This document shows, one piece after another, positions 56,401-63,722 of a DNA stretch of 64,000 nucleotides (within the stretch, counting starts at the first letter, position 1; each line of letters begins with the position of its first letter). The translations under genes were made by a program, and so were the position numbers. Source of the stretch: an uncultured Mycoplasmatota bacterium (GTDB lineage Bacteria > Bacillota_I > Bacilli_A > RF39 > UBA660); the NCBI GenBank assembly GCA_947649365.1, contig CANSRH010000004.1, positions 20,962 through 84,961 of the forward strand, in the 5' to 3' direction. The notes under the pieces are model-generated. The model saw only the letters and a program-made list of their open reading frames with translations, was not told the origin of the DNA and ran no database searches.

Positions 56401-56481
56401 GTGTATCGTGCAGTTAGAATGGCAATATCCTTTGCTCCAGGATTTTGGTGGACTATTCCAATAAATGCAGTAACACCGTGA
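50428..56481 (+). CDS. RHS/YD-repeat polymorphic toxin (2017 aa)
   Basis: The ATG overlaps the collar gene stop; no signal peptide is visible. A DNRLRE-like domain spans about 211-407 (SIFDTYIYPGDENVN, TYRNQNG). Next come a beta-rich RHS shell with YD repeats (about 430-760, 1040-1110 and 1255-1710), two carbohydrate-binding-like insertions (about 750-1040), and a ricin-lectin-like block (about 1130-1255; YIRPKSSNQYIILNT). The core ends with RYRSYYYDTETKLYYLNSRY, WGRFLNVDDYIG and CENNPIMNIDMYGNW (to about 1845). The remaining ~170 residues are the toxin tip, with a linker, VYGPNGKALKDIDYSHPGHH and HVHDWDWN; this His-rich pattern resembles a small putative nuclease toxin of the polymorphic families. 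Delivery is probably contact- or phage-tail-like, inferred from neighbours. Confidence 0.92.
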   Translation: MQEMEKLRKPREKHFKNEDGTFTIYAYDHDIHYLKNGKYIEKDNTLLEKTNTITNKANDLKIELAKRKTQKYLLKIEKQKEKIVLDIKEKEINKEIKKNQIIYKNILKNIDINYDVLDNGVKDTIILKEKENDFQKLIYTIKTDLEISKKENTIVLTKNKKTIYTIATPTLQDKEGNFYPISYDLKDKQFTFTIEKEILENEKLYPLTIDPTIEANEDNSIFDTYIYPGDENVNRNNQDILKVGVDQNNVVYRTLMKFNLPNIGTSSNVVNASVCLTSHKSNYYLPNEMEISFKKVNVHEINTSWNEETANWNTMHDKINARIEDYFDPQRSYIKDGNTIVLQKNTFNITNLVKKWYAGKENNGIMLKFGVESYIQSDKEYWFYSKNNHATTEDKIANPKPILMITYRNQNGLENYMTYQTIALNSSEIYTNNLTGNVTACFDINKTIGGKFPLQLNLFYNTNDIVLENTFNLSKGYKWNYLKTLKEVNFDNVCLEFLDNDGTLHYFRNQEGKIIDEDGLGLTATKEENKYILKDKDGNQMLFTLQNGLYFLTKIINTAKEEINIIYNTEGKITKLIDANKEEINIVYETDKIMVTSNYLTTKINLEKERITSLENKYGKTSISYNENQIINAITDTNGKKVNFSYYPVIPYRLQKIEEIGLENEKGTSLEFIYEFNVTRVKDNKGRTNSYTFNNLGNTTGITNLENNNLNNSYGISQEYFTNTEEQLNLKNKIKLETTPVKYTKNYLEDTSFEKGTYENATTEQARTGKHSLKINTIQEISIPQNLKEGNYTFSAYFKTDETAKWSVYQWNENQEETLLETSEILPNEEFTRFSIPISISSKTDNYKIKIETNNENKPLYMDDMQLEEGEVANYYNLVNNSDFSKEKSKWDESSYETREPGIISINNSGPTTLENGTTCYRLDSYPRRVCEVDQTIIINGKEKDTYYLSFWYKNEGTYSEDGYSSKNKIEFSFEKNAADHSIERKTSSFNLNPNENEWQLFQKSIIAKEEYDCINIKFSSNYDVNDLYITNVTLTKDIESTSYTYDDNGNLITTNNKNNGISEFKYDKNNQLTNLFEPKGNSFYFEYENAIPNQVRQGISEKGIANKIEYDENNNPIKTKIQNNDTTDLDGRSFYIRPKSSNQYIILNTDGLYASLKVPTCSKESWDFKKESVDLEDYSIKNSVIPMYLRYDGTLSKKEGGDIFHIIKNDNGSYSLRHSEGDLCLTAESNYFVATPYDKNNFNQQFYLEPIEEKEYIETSATYTSDGKFTKATTDALGKVTEYTINPTTGLTTSITDPNNVTTNYTYNTKDQITKVEKEEKETNYTYNEQDLLSKITCENKEYNFTYDNFLNTKEVKINNQVLVSNEYEENNGNLISSTYGNNSVVTYTYDELDRLKTLEKNNKIYRHIYDNQNHLAKIIEGNKNYNYYYDLADRLSKYEINNDLENQFTINYEYDLNNNVTKKIYTHKETKEQIEYTYDEDDSLIQVDFNNHNLNYIYDSLGRLKEKNINNQLPVTYEYERNGNKTSLILKRMTIDNIIYDYKYDNLYNITDIYKNKELINHYEYDTFSELIKEDNYLSNKTITYTYDNSGNILKREEYEINTDILIHEDNFAYTNTNWKDQLTQYNDTNITYDEIGNPITIGDKNLSWNARELQSYQDNMSKIEYFYNKEGIRTQKRVNNVETNYLLENSNIIMEETNGNTLYYMRTGENELIGFTYNQETYYYQKNYQGDIIGIYNKEYELIATYEYDSYGKVLSIKDANENLITDENHIAIINPFRYRSYYYDTETKLYYLNSRYYNPEWGRFLNVDDYIGTSETCIGYNPYIYCENNPIMNIDMYGNWASAALGGAIGTGLSSLLDTKPPISVIGGSTIAVEEHKKTTANNIKNPTSTQINKSENVNKLPTESEPNSKKEAPNGNIRVYGPNGKALKDIDYSHPGHHPELGNPHVHDWDWNKPEKDRRGLPRNPFPKELDSLLKKTAITAGGAYLVYRAVRMAISFAPGFWWTIPINAVTP

Positions 56482-56494
56482 AAGGAAAAATTAT

Positions 56495-56884
56495 ATGTTT
56501 ACTTATAAGTTAAAAATAAAAAAAGATTATGATCAATATCTAAATAAATTCTTTGAGAAAATAAATGATAAAGATTTTATATGGGATTTAGAATATGTAG
56601 AAGTTTATGATTCGGATTTTAAAAATATTTTTAATGAAAAAATAATTAAAAATAAAGACTTTCAAGAAATTATTTCTAAAAATAAACCACACTTTATTAT
56701 TCATTTGCATATTTGCTTATATGAAAATGAAATAAGTTTAAAAAATAAAAAATGGATCTTAGAACTAAAAATAGACGATTCAGAATATGTTACTATAATG
56801 GTGGCAGATGACGATATTGATGAAATAATAAAAGAAAATATAAGAAATATAGAAAAAGAAAGCCAAAAAGAAGCAAAAAAATAA
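56495..56884 (+). CDS. Candidate immunity protein for the RHS toxin
   Basis: 129 residues, unrelated to known families by eye. It begins 13 bases after the RHS stop with GAAAGGAAA before the ATG, the standard place for the cognate immunity gene. Acidic and soluble. The assignment rests on position only. Confidence 0.7.
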   Translation: MFTYKLKIKKDYDQYLNKFFEKINDKDFIWDLEYVEVYDSDFKNIFNEKIIKNKDFQEIISKNKPHFIIHLHICLYENEISLKNKKWILELKIDDSEYVTIMVADDDIDEIIKENIRNIEKESQKEAKK

Positions 56885-56895
56885 TGCTTCTTTTT
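56866..56895 (+). terminator. Cassette terminator, copy 1
   Basis: AAAAGAAGC pairs with GCTTCTTTT (9 bp), followed by T; overlaps the immunity gene stop. The same hairpin recurs at 58551 and 60544. Confidence 0.85.
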
Positions 56896-56908
56896 GCATT
56901 CCATGGTA

Positions 56909-56947
56909 TACTCAAATTGTAAATGATAAAACATTTATAACTCATGA
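56909..56947 (+). repeat. Inter-cassette repeat, copy 1 (diverged)
   Basis: TATACTCAAATTGTAAATGA followed by AAAACATTTATAACTC. It corresponds to GATATACTTGAAATGTAAAT at 58590 and 60157, and the AAAACATTTACAACTC part recurs at 60182. TATACT could act as a -10 box for the orphan cassette. Confidence 0.6.
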
Positions 56948-57787
56948 GACATCATAGGAATATACAACAAAGAGTATGACCTGATAGCAATTTATGAATA
57001 CGATAGTTATGGAAAAGTATCAAGCATCAAAGATGCAAATGGAAATCATATCACAGACGAAAACCATATAGCAAACAGAAATCCATTCCGGTATAGAAGT
57101 TATTACTATGACTCTGAAACAAAACTATACTATCTAAATAGTAGATACTACAACCCAGAATGGGGAAGATTCTTAAATGCAGATGGTATCATTGGAACTA
57201 GTGAAAGTCATTTAGGTTATAACCTCTATACTTATTGTGAAAACAATCCAATTATTTATAAAGATATAGAAGGTAATTTTTTAGGAGTAGCAATTGGAGC
57301 AACACTTGCAGTCGGAATACTTGCTGTAGGAGCACTTGCTTATTATGGTACAAAGGCACTTCAACCAGTAGTTGGTCCTATAACAAATGCTATAGAAAAT
57401 GTTAAAGAGAGAAATAAAGAATGGAAAAAAGAAAGCGCCAAAGCATATGAAAATGCACGTACTAAAGTAACCACTGCAAGTATAGAAAATTACAAAAAGA
57501 GTCAAATGCCATGTACAACAGCGGAGATAGTACATGGAGATGTAGAACGAGGAAATAGACTAACAATACAGCAAACATATCAATATGTCGAATTAGGTGG
57601 GAATGTAATGTGTGATAATGATTTTTATGCAAGGCAAGTTGCTACAATGTTCCCAGAATATGTTGGACCAGAAATAGATAATCCATCCCATTGGAAAATC
57701 GGAAATAAATATTATTATCATTACCACAAAGATGACCATGAAACAAAAAATCATATATGGTTTCTAGGTATACCATGGGATTATTAA
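56948..57787 (+). CDS. Orphan RHS C-terminal toxin cassette 1 (no start codon)
   Basis: An intact 279-residue frame begins right after a TGA, without ATG or ribosome site. It repeats the end of the RHS core (DIIGIYNKEY, YRSYYYDSETKLYYLNSRYY, WGRFLNADGIIGTSES, YCENNPIIYKDIEGN), nearly identical to the main gene. It then carries a different tip: a hydrophobic pre-toxin stretch (GVAIGATLAVGILAVGALAY) and a domain with CTTAEIVHGDVERGN and YYYHYHKDDHETKNHIWF. It would be expressed only after recombination with the main gene or by internal starts (ATG at 57506). It is followed by its own candidate immunity gene. Confidence 0.8.
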   Translation, partial: DIIGIYNKEYDLIAIYEYDSYGKVSSIKDANGNHITDENHIANRNPFRYRSYYYDSETKLYYLNSRYYNPEWGRFLNADGIIGTSESHLGYNLYTYCENNPIIYKDIEGNFLGVAIGATLAVGILAVGALAYYGTKALQPVVGPITNAIENVKERNKEWKKESAKAYENARTKVTTASIENYKKSQMPCTTAEIVHGDVERGNRLTIQQTYQYVELGGNVMCDNDFYARQVATMFPEYVGPEIDNPSHWKIGNKYYYHYHKDDHETKNHIWFLGIPWDY

Positions 57788-57806
57788 TCTCTAGAAAAGA
57801 GGAAAA

Positions 57807-58544
57807 ATGCAAATCAAAAGTATGAATAAAGAAGCATACCATAAATTTATAGATTATGTTTCACAAAAATGCAACATTGTGCAATTAAAAAAATATGCTA
57901 ATAAACATTCTCAAAGCCATATTAGAGTTATAGGAGTTATATTAAAATCAAAACCTGAAGAATTAGAAATCACTTATAATAAAAAATGCCTAGAGAAATT
58001 ATACACTTTATATCAAAATAATCCTATTATTTTTAACCACGGATACGTAGAACGATATGAAAAAAATAGATTTAAATTAAGTCAATCAGTGTTTGAAAAA
58101 ATGATAGATCATAATAGAAAAGCAACAATTAATGCAAGCGTAGCAAATTACATAAATAGTATTTTAACAACTGATTTTTTAATTCAAAATTACAAAAGTT
58201 TAATTTGGATGGAAGAAGATATTAATAAAAAAGAAGACAATAATAATTCCTATTATTATTTTAAATTAGACTCTAGTTTGAAAGTAGAAATGCAAAAATT
58301 AGATACTATTTTTGAATGGCAATATCCAGAAACACTAGAAGATATAACTTTTTTCAAAAAAGATGGATTATGTTGGATGTGGTCAGTTTCTCATGAAGAA
58401 GTTTATGAAATATGTTTTCGAGAAAATGATAAAGAAGAATATGAATACTTAAAATCTATTGGAATAGAGTTTGTGGAAAAAGAATTTACAGCTACACCAA
58501 AAAATTATTTACATTATTTAGACGAATACATAACAAATAATTAA
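57807..58544 (+). CDS. Candidate immunity protein for orphan cassette 1
   Basis: 245 residues, soluble, unrecognised. It starts 19 bases after the orphan toxin frame with AAAGAGGAAAA before the ATG, so it can be translated even though the toxin is silent. That fits protection kept for a stored tip. Rich in Tyr and Lys; the C-terminal half has a WQYPETLEDITFF and WMWSVSHEE region. Confidence 0.68.
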   Translation: MQIKSMNKEAYHKFIDYVSQKCNIVQLKKYANKHSQSHIRVIGVILKSKPEELEITYNKKCLEKLYTLYQNNPIIFNHGYVERYEKNRFKLSQSVFEKMIDHNRKATINASVANYINSILTTDFLIQNYKSLIWMEEDINKKEDNNNSYYYFKLDSSLKVEMQKLDTIFEWQYPETLEDITFFKKDGLCWMWSVSHEEVYEICFRENDKEEYEYLKSIGIEFVEKEFTATPKNYLHYLDEYITNN

Positions 58545-58550
58545 CTATAG

Positions 58551-58585
58551 AAAGAAGCAAAAAAATAAATAATGCTTCTTTTCTT
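58551..58585 (+). terminator. Cassette terminator, copy 2
   Basis: AAAGAAGC pairs with GCTTCTTT across an A/T-rich loop, followed by TCTTTTTT. Confidence 0.78.
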
Positions 58586-58587
58586 TT

Positions 58588-58612
58588 TTGTGATATACTT
58601 GAAATGTAAATG
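58588..58612 (+). repeat. Inter-cassette repeat, copy 2
   Basis: TTGTGATATACTTGAAATGT and the following AAAT are identical to 60154-60177. It may mark a recombination joint or a promoter. Confidence 0.75.
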
Positions 58613-58613
58613 A

Positions 58614-59531
58614 TTAATCACTTACAATCAAGAAACCTATTACTATCAAAAAAATTACCAGGGAGATATTATAGGAATATACAACAAAGAGTATAAACTG
58701 ATAGCAACTTATGAATACGATAGTTATGGAAAAGTACTAAGTATCAAAGACAATACAGGAGCATTTATAACAGATAGTAACCATATTGCAATTATTAACC
58801 CATTCAGATACAGAAGTTATTACTACGATTTTGAAACAAAACTATACTATCTAAATAGTAGATACTACAACCCAGAATGGGGAAGGTTCTTGAATGCAGA
58901 TGGTATCATTGGAACTAGTGAAAGTCATTTAGGTTATAACCTCTATACTTATTGTGAAAACAATCCGATTATTTATAAAGATATAGAAGGTAATTTTTTA
59001 GGAGCAATAGGTACAGCGATAGCAAATGTTGGCAAAAAAATAATACAAGCCGTAACAACTGTTGCAAGTTCAGCAATAGGTATGGTATTAAATATGCCAG
59101 TATCAGCAAGTATGCTAAATAAATCAATGAATAATCCAAATAACAAAATCAATAGTATCACTGAAAAAAAATTAATTACAAAAGTGAAAAAGTCTTCTGA
59201 AATGAAAAATGAAATTAATAGTTGTGTGTCTAAGAATAAAAATAATAAAACTTTTACATGTATGGGAAATATTGAATTTAATAACGATTTAGATTTGAAA
59301 TATTCTGTACATGGTGCAAATTATATTATTCAAGGTGCTACTAATGAAAACACAAATATTATAGACATGCAAATAAAAGTTTATGATATTTATGATTTTG
59401 GAGAAGGTGAATATCCACCTCATTCTTTAACAGAAGCAGCAAACTTTTTTGGAACAACATATGAAAACAATAAATTATTAACACCCTATTATTGGGATAT
59501 AAATTACGAAGTTACTGTTTTTAAACCATAA
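58614..59531 (+). CDS. Orphan RHS C-terminal toxin cassette 2 (no start codon)
   Basis: An intact frame begins after a TGA at 58611-58613. From 58619 it is nearly identical in DNA to the main RHS gene from 55581 (TYNQETYYYQKNYQGDIIGI onward), through the core WGRFLNADGIIGTSES to YKDIEGNFLG. The tip then differs: a hydrophobic/Ala-rich stretch (AVTTVASSAIGMVLNMPVSA) and a final domain with FTCMGNIEFNND and an EAANFFGTTYENN region, family not recognised. A downstream ATG at 58890 has no ribosome site. The longer homology arm makes it the best donor for tip exchange. Confidence 0.8.
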   Translation, partial: LITYNQETYYYQKNYQGDIIGIYNKEYKLIATYEYDSYGKVLSIKDNTGAFITDSNHIAIINPFRYRSYYYDFETKLYYLNSRYYNPEWGRFLNADGIIGTSESHLGYNLYTYCENNPIIYKDIEGNFLGAIGTAIANVGKKIIQAVTTVASSAIGMVLNMPVSASMLNKSMNNPNNKINSITEKKLITKVKKSSEMKNEINSCVSKNKNNKTFTCMGNIEFNNDLDLKYSVHGANYIIQGATNENTNIIDMQIKVYDIYDFGEGEYPPHSLTEAANFFGTTYENNKLLTPYYWDINYEVTVFKP

Positions 59532-59559
59532 TTATTTTCTATGAATGGAGGAAATAAAT

Positions 59560-60039
59560 TTGAAAAAACCATTTATAATTTTTGTGCTAGTAATAATTTT
59601 TATTTGTTTTGGAATGATTATGTTAAATAAAAAAATTACCACAACGAATTATTGGGGAATAAAGATTTTAAGACCTAAAAAAATTAAATATGTAATCGAG
59701 GAAAATGGAATAGATGCTACTATATTAGGAATAATGTATTATGATAGTAAGGATATCGAAATGATAAAAAATAATGAAAATTTCCAAAAAATTGAATATG
59801 ATCCAGAAAGGTTTTATAAAGAATATACTTCTTTGGTGGATAATTATTTCAAATACCTATTATCTAATGAAAATCAAGAAATTTTAAAACAAACGCTAAT
59901 TTGGAATGAAATTTCTCAACCTAATAACTTTTACGCAATTAAAAAAAAGTATAATAAAGGACAAGTTGGCTTTAGTTTTACGTTGCTAATATTGGACGTA
60001 AATAATAACAAACTATATTCCGTTGTTTTTACGTCTTAG
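59560..60039 (+). CDS. Candidate immunity protein for orphan cassette 2 (membrane-anchored)
   Basis: 159 residues with one N-terminal membrane helix (KPFIIFVLVIIFICFGMIM) and a soluble domain. I use the TTG at 59560 because GGAGG ends 8 bases before it; an ATG at 59545 overlaps that site. The position behind the orphan tip suggests immunity, and the membrane anchor may point to a toxin acting at or entering through the membrane. Confidence 0.65.
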   Translation: MKKPFIIFVLVIIFICFGMIMLNKKITTTNYWGIKILRPKKIKYVIEENGIDATILGIMYYDSKDIEMIKNNENFQKIEYDPERFYKEYTSLVDNYFKYLLSNENQEILKQTLIWNEISQPNNFYAIKKKYNKGQVGFSFTLLILDVNNNKLYSVVFTS

Positions 60040-60042
60040 ATT

Positions 60043-60075
60043 AAGGAAGATACATAAATGATATCTTCCTTTTTG
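60043..60075 (+). terminator. Terminator after immunity gene 2
   Basis: AAGGAAGATA pairs perfectly with TATCTTCCTT (10 bp), followed by TTT. Confidence 0.85.
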
Positions 60076-60153
60076 TATTTTAAAAATACTAATCTAAATA
60101 CTGGACATTTTTCATAAATAAGTCACAAAAATAAATAATGCTTCTTTTTGCTT

Positions 60154-60177
60154 TTGTGATATACTTGAAATGTAAAT
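60154..60177 (+). repeat. Inter-cassette repeat, copy 3
   Basis: TTGTGATATACTTGAAATGT plus AAAT as at 58589-58612. Just before it (60136-60150) lies the 3' half of the cassette terminator (ATAATGCTTCTTTTT) without its 5' arm. Confidence 0.75.
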
Positions 60178-60201
60178 AAGTAAAACATTTACAACTCTTA
60201 A

Positions 60202-60507
60202 GACGTCACAGGAATCTACAACAAAGACTATGAACTGATAGCAATCTATGAATTTTAAATATCAAAGCTAAAACTAAAGCAATTATAACAGAATAATAGT
60301 AGATGGTTTAGACCGCAAACTATTGTATCAAGCATAACAGGAAATTATCAAAGAAAGTTAATTACGAATAACATTGCTTCTTCAATAGGAGCAACAATAG
60401 CTTCAAAAGTTATCGAACCACAAAATGTAGGTGAAAATAATGAGGAATGGAAAGCGAATCAAAACTTTAAAGGACCTGGAAGATTTCTAGTAGCAAACAG
60501 AAGATAA
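60202..60507 (+). pseudogene. Decayed orphan RHS cassette 3
   Basis: DVTGIYNKDYELIAIYEF (stop) repeats the orphan-cassette start. The core is lost, and a tail frame resumes with WFRPQTIVSSITGNYQRKL, IASSIGATIASKVIEPQN and GPGRFLVANRR, ending at 60505-60507. The WFRPQTIVSS motif is typical of RHS tip linkers. No immunity gene remains. It shows that the array loses cassettes by deletion. The 60508-60699 remainder holds only the terminator below. Confidence 0.65.
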
Positions 60508-60543
60508 TAAAAGAAAAATTAGACCAAAGACCTCCTAAAAAAG

Positions 60544-60578
60544 AAAAGAAGCAAAAAAATAAATAATGCTTCTTTTTT
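60544..60578 (+). terminator. Cassette terminator, copy 4
   Basis: AAAAGAAGC pairs with GCTTCTTTT (9 bp), followed by TT. It is the last copy and closes the RHS array. Confidence 0.82.
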
Positions 60579-60699
60579 GTATTTATACCTAAAAATAAAT
60601 TTTTTAATTATTAAATGAGGAAAAAAATACTTTATATTCTTTAACTTATAAGAAGAGAATACGTCATAAAATGTGTAAATAGAATTGCTTTATGTTCAT

Positions 60700-61962
60700 T
60701 CAAGAAATCAATTCGTTTTTTATGAATTGATAAGATCTTTTACCATCTAATTTTCTAGCAACTAACATTGAACAAGAAGCATCTCCAACTACATTTAATA
60801 GGGTAGCAGGTGCATCAATAATCGTCGCGATAATAGTAAGAATAGGTAAAGCTGTAACAGGAAATCCCATCATTGATAGAATAACCATTTCAGAAATCGT
60901 GCCTCCTCCAACAGGAACAGCAGCAACTAACAAATTAGCAAGCAAAGAAACAGCCACAACTTGAAAGAAGCCTTCGAATGTAAACACATTCATTTCAAAC
61001 AAATAAACCAAAAACATAATTTTAAAAACACTACCAATAATGGAACCATCTTTATGAAAACTAGTACCAAGAGGAATAACCGTTTCAGCAATATCTTCTC
61101 GGACTCCCATTTGTTTTACGCATTTTATATTCATTGGAATCGAAGCTGCAGAAGAGCAAGTTGAAATAGCAGTAACACTAACAGGAAGGATATTTTTCCA
61201 AAAAAGTTGGATGCCTTTTTTACCGCCAGCTATATAAGCATAAAACGTATAAACGAGAAAATAGAAGAAGAAAGCAACAAAAACATAGACAATTAATGTT
61301 TTTACATAATAAACAACTAGAGTTGCACCAAAGGTTCCAATCAACGAAGCAAAATAACATCCAAGACCAATAGGTGCATAATAAAAAGCAATATCCACGA
61401 GCTTTAAAACCACTTGATTCGCACTTTGTAACACTTCCAAAAAAGGTTTTGCGTCTTTCCCAACTTTATGAATAGCAATTCCCATAAACAAGGAAAGAAT
61501 CACCAAAGCTAAAATATTTTCTTTAGATAAAATCTTAGTAAAATCATCAACACTAATCGCATTCACGGTTCGGTGGAGCAAATCAAAGCTTTCAGTCGTA
61601 GAATCGTTCGTTTCACTAAGTGTTGCCAAAATAGCGCTTCCATTAGAAGAATCAACTAGTGGAATAGAATAAGTAGTGAAAATACCAACAAAAACTGCAA
61701 CCAAAGAAGTAATACCAAAAACAAAAAGTGTTGTTTTTAAAAGTTTTCCCACCCGCTTAGGATTCTCAATTTTAGCAATAGAAGTTGTAATTGTTAAAAA
61801 AATAAGAGGAACAATTAAAACAAACATCATATTCATAAATAAAGTCCCTAAAGGTTCCAACACACTTGCTTTTTCTTGAAATACAATTCCAATACAAGTT
61901 CCTATTAGTAAAGAAACCATTAAAAGAATCGTATTTTTATAATGTTTCCAAATTTTTTTCAT
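60700..61962 (-). CDS. Dicarboxylate/amino acid:cation symporter (DAACS family)
   Basis: 420 residues with about eight membrane helices and two re-entrant loops. The Ser-rich HP1 loop AISTCSSAASIPMNIK, FHKDGS in the place of the NMDGT cation motif, the PVGGGTISEMVIL HP2 loop and DAPATLLNVVGDASCSML in the last helix are family features. It imports acidic or neutral amino acids with Na+ or H+. AGAGGTGA precedes the ATG on the minus strand. It is divergent from the Sel1-repeat gene. Confidence 0.93.
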   Translation of the reverse strand: MKKIWKHYKNTILLMVSLLIGTCIGIVFQEKASVLEPLGTLFMNMMFVLIVPLIFLTITTSIAKIENPKRVGKLLKTTLFVFGITSLVAVFVGIFTTYSIPLVDSSNGSAILATLSETNDSTTESFDLLHRTVNAISVDDFTKILSKENILALVILSLFMGIAIHKVGKDAKPFLEVLQSANQVVLKLVDIAFYYAPIGLGCYFASLIGTFGATLVVYYVKTLIVYVFVAFFFYFLVYTFYAYIAGGKKGIQLFWKNILPVSVTAISTCSSAASIPMNIKCVKQMGVREDIAETVIPLGTSFHKDGSIIGSVFKIMFLVYLFEMNVFTFEGFFQVVAVSLLANLLVAAVPVGGGTISEMVILSMMGFPVTALPILTIIATIIDAPATLLNVVGDASCSMLVARKLDGKRSYQFIKNELIS

Positions 61963-62088
61963 AAAACATTCACCTCTACTAACAGCATATTAAAAAAAAG
62001 TAAGTTTGAATAGCCACAACAATCCACACCGAAAAGAAAGAAATTTGTTAAAATCCACAAAATATGATAAGGTAAAAAAGAGGTGTTT

Positions 62089-63609
62089 ATGAACAAAGAA
62101 TATATCAAAATGAACAACAATGACTTTTATTTAAGTTTAGGGAATTACATACGAATAATGAAAGAATTATCCAAAAATAAAACATCAGCTTTACAAACTG
62201 AAATTTTTTGTACTCTTTTTGGTATTCCAGAGATAAAAGACACAACAGTAAACAACTATTGTGTAGGAATTCGAGCAATTGGAGGAGAATACAAACAAAT
62301 TTATATATATAAAAAAAGCCATTATTTAAAAGAAAAAGAAACGATGTTAGAAACCCTTTTTGAAATGCTAACCATTTTAGAAGGAAAAATTTTACAAGAA
62401 AAAACACAACAATCGTTTAACAACAATGAAATAGTGGAAGAATTAGCAATCAAACTCATGAATATTGCCAAAAACGATGAAAATATAAAAAAAGAACAAA
62501 TACAAAAATGGAAACAAGAAATAGAAAAAAAACAATACGATGCTTTTTTAAGTGAAACATTATTTTATGCTATATTAGAAAACAAACAACCTTTGTATGA
62601 ATTGGACAAAAAGAAAAAGAAAATTGAAACGCTTTTAAATGATTCCTTTATGAGTTACAAAGGAATAGAAGATTATCTTCGTTTAAAATATCGAGAAACC
62701 ATCAATTACGATTATAATTTAAAAAAATTAGCAGACGAAGGAAACGTATTAGCAAACTATGAATTAGGAAGTAATGAATACATGGGGTATATAAAAGGAT
62801 ATCCAAGATACACAAGAGCCTATCAATACTTACAAATTGCTGCAGAAGCAAAACATGCGGGTGCCAATTATCTCATTGGCAATATGCTTTATAGTGGCAA
62901 TTTAGGAAATAAAACAAAGAAAGATTTAGAAGAAGCTTACTATTACTTATTGGAAGCAAAAAATCTAGGAAGTGTAGCAGCTAGCAACAAATTAGGCTTA
63001 ATGTATTTACATGGAACACATCCTGTAAAAAAAGACAAAGAAAAAGCAATACAACTTTTTAAAGAAGCTGCAGAAAAAGAATATGTCTATGCTTTAAATA
63101 ACTTAGGAAAAATTTATGAAGAAGAAAAAAATCCTCTCTATTTAGAATATTATAAAAAAAGTGCTTCTTTAAAAGAAAGTTGGGCATGTAATAAAATGGG
63201 AGAATACTATCGAAAAAAGAAAATGAATCAAAAAGCATTTCATTACTTTCAAGAAGCATTAGAAGCGAATGAGAGAAATCTATGTTTTTATAGTTATTAC
63301 AATTTAGCAAAGTATTTTTATTTCACTGGATCCAAAGAAAATCATTTAGAAAAAAAGGAAGAGAAGTATTTAGAATATTTAAAAATAGCAAGTGATCATA
63401 ATATTTTAGAAGCTTCTATAGAATTAGTATTCTTTTTTACAAATACTTATTTAAAAACAAAAAAAGAAGAATGGAAACTACAAATCGAATATTATAAACA
63501 AAAAATAGAATGTCATCCTTTATTCGATGAAAAAATAAAAAAACAAATAGAGGAACAAATAAAAAAAAGCAAAGAAGCTTTGAAATTAGATTTCTTAAAT
63601 AATATTTAA
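62089..63609 (+). CDS. Sel1-like/TPR repeat protein
   Basis: 506 residues from the ATG at 62089 (AAGAGGTG upstream). Residues 1-200 form a charged helical domain of unknown type. From about 225 onward there are Sel1-like repeats: LADEGNVLANYELGSNEYMG, AAEAKHAGANYLIGNMLYSG, NLGSVAASNKLGLMYLHG, and AAEKEYVYALNNLGKIYEE. No signal peptide. A cytoplasmic scaffold or regulator is likely; the partner is unknown. Confidence 0.85.
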   Translation: MNKEYIKMNNNDFYLSLGNYIRIMKELSKNKTSALQTEIFCTLFGIPEIKDTTVNNYCVGIRAIGGEYKQIYIYKKSHYLKEKETMLETLFEMLTILEGKILQEKTQQSFNNNEIVEELAIKLMNIAKNDENIKKEQIQKWKQEIEKKQYDAFLSETLFYAILENKQPLYELDKKKKKIETLLNDSFMSYKGIEDYLRLKYRETINYDYNLKKLADEGNVLANYELGSNEYMGYIKGYPRYTRAYQYLQIAAEAKHAGANYLIGNMLYSGNLGNKTKKDLEEAYYYLLEAKNLGSVAASNKLGLMYLHGTHPVKKDKEKAIQLFKEAAEKEYVYALNNLGKIYEEEKNPLYLEYYKKSASLKESWACNKMGEYYRKKKMNQKAFHYFQEALEANERNLCFYSYYNLAKYFYFTGSKENHLEKKEEKYLEYLKIASDHNILEASIELVFFFTNTYLKTKKEEWKLQIEYYKQKIECHPLFDEKIKKQIEEQIKKSKEALKLDFLNNI

Positions 63610-63722
63610 AAAATCCTTATTTTCTACTTTCAATTCTTCCAAAAAATAAATAGAAAAACGAAAAAATTTTCCAAAGAAGAAAAAACTATGATAAGATAAA
63701 GATAATAGAGGAGGAAAAGAAA

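Noticed and set aside
48394..60578. Complete prophage
   Set aside because: No integrase, capsid, terminase, portal or replication genes; only lysin and collar-type proteins occur, so a domesticated module is the better reading.
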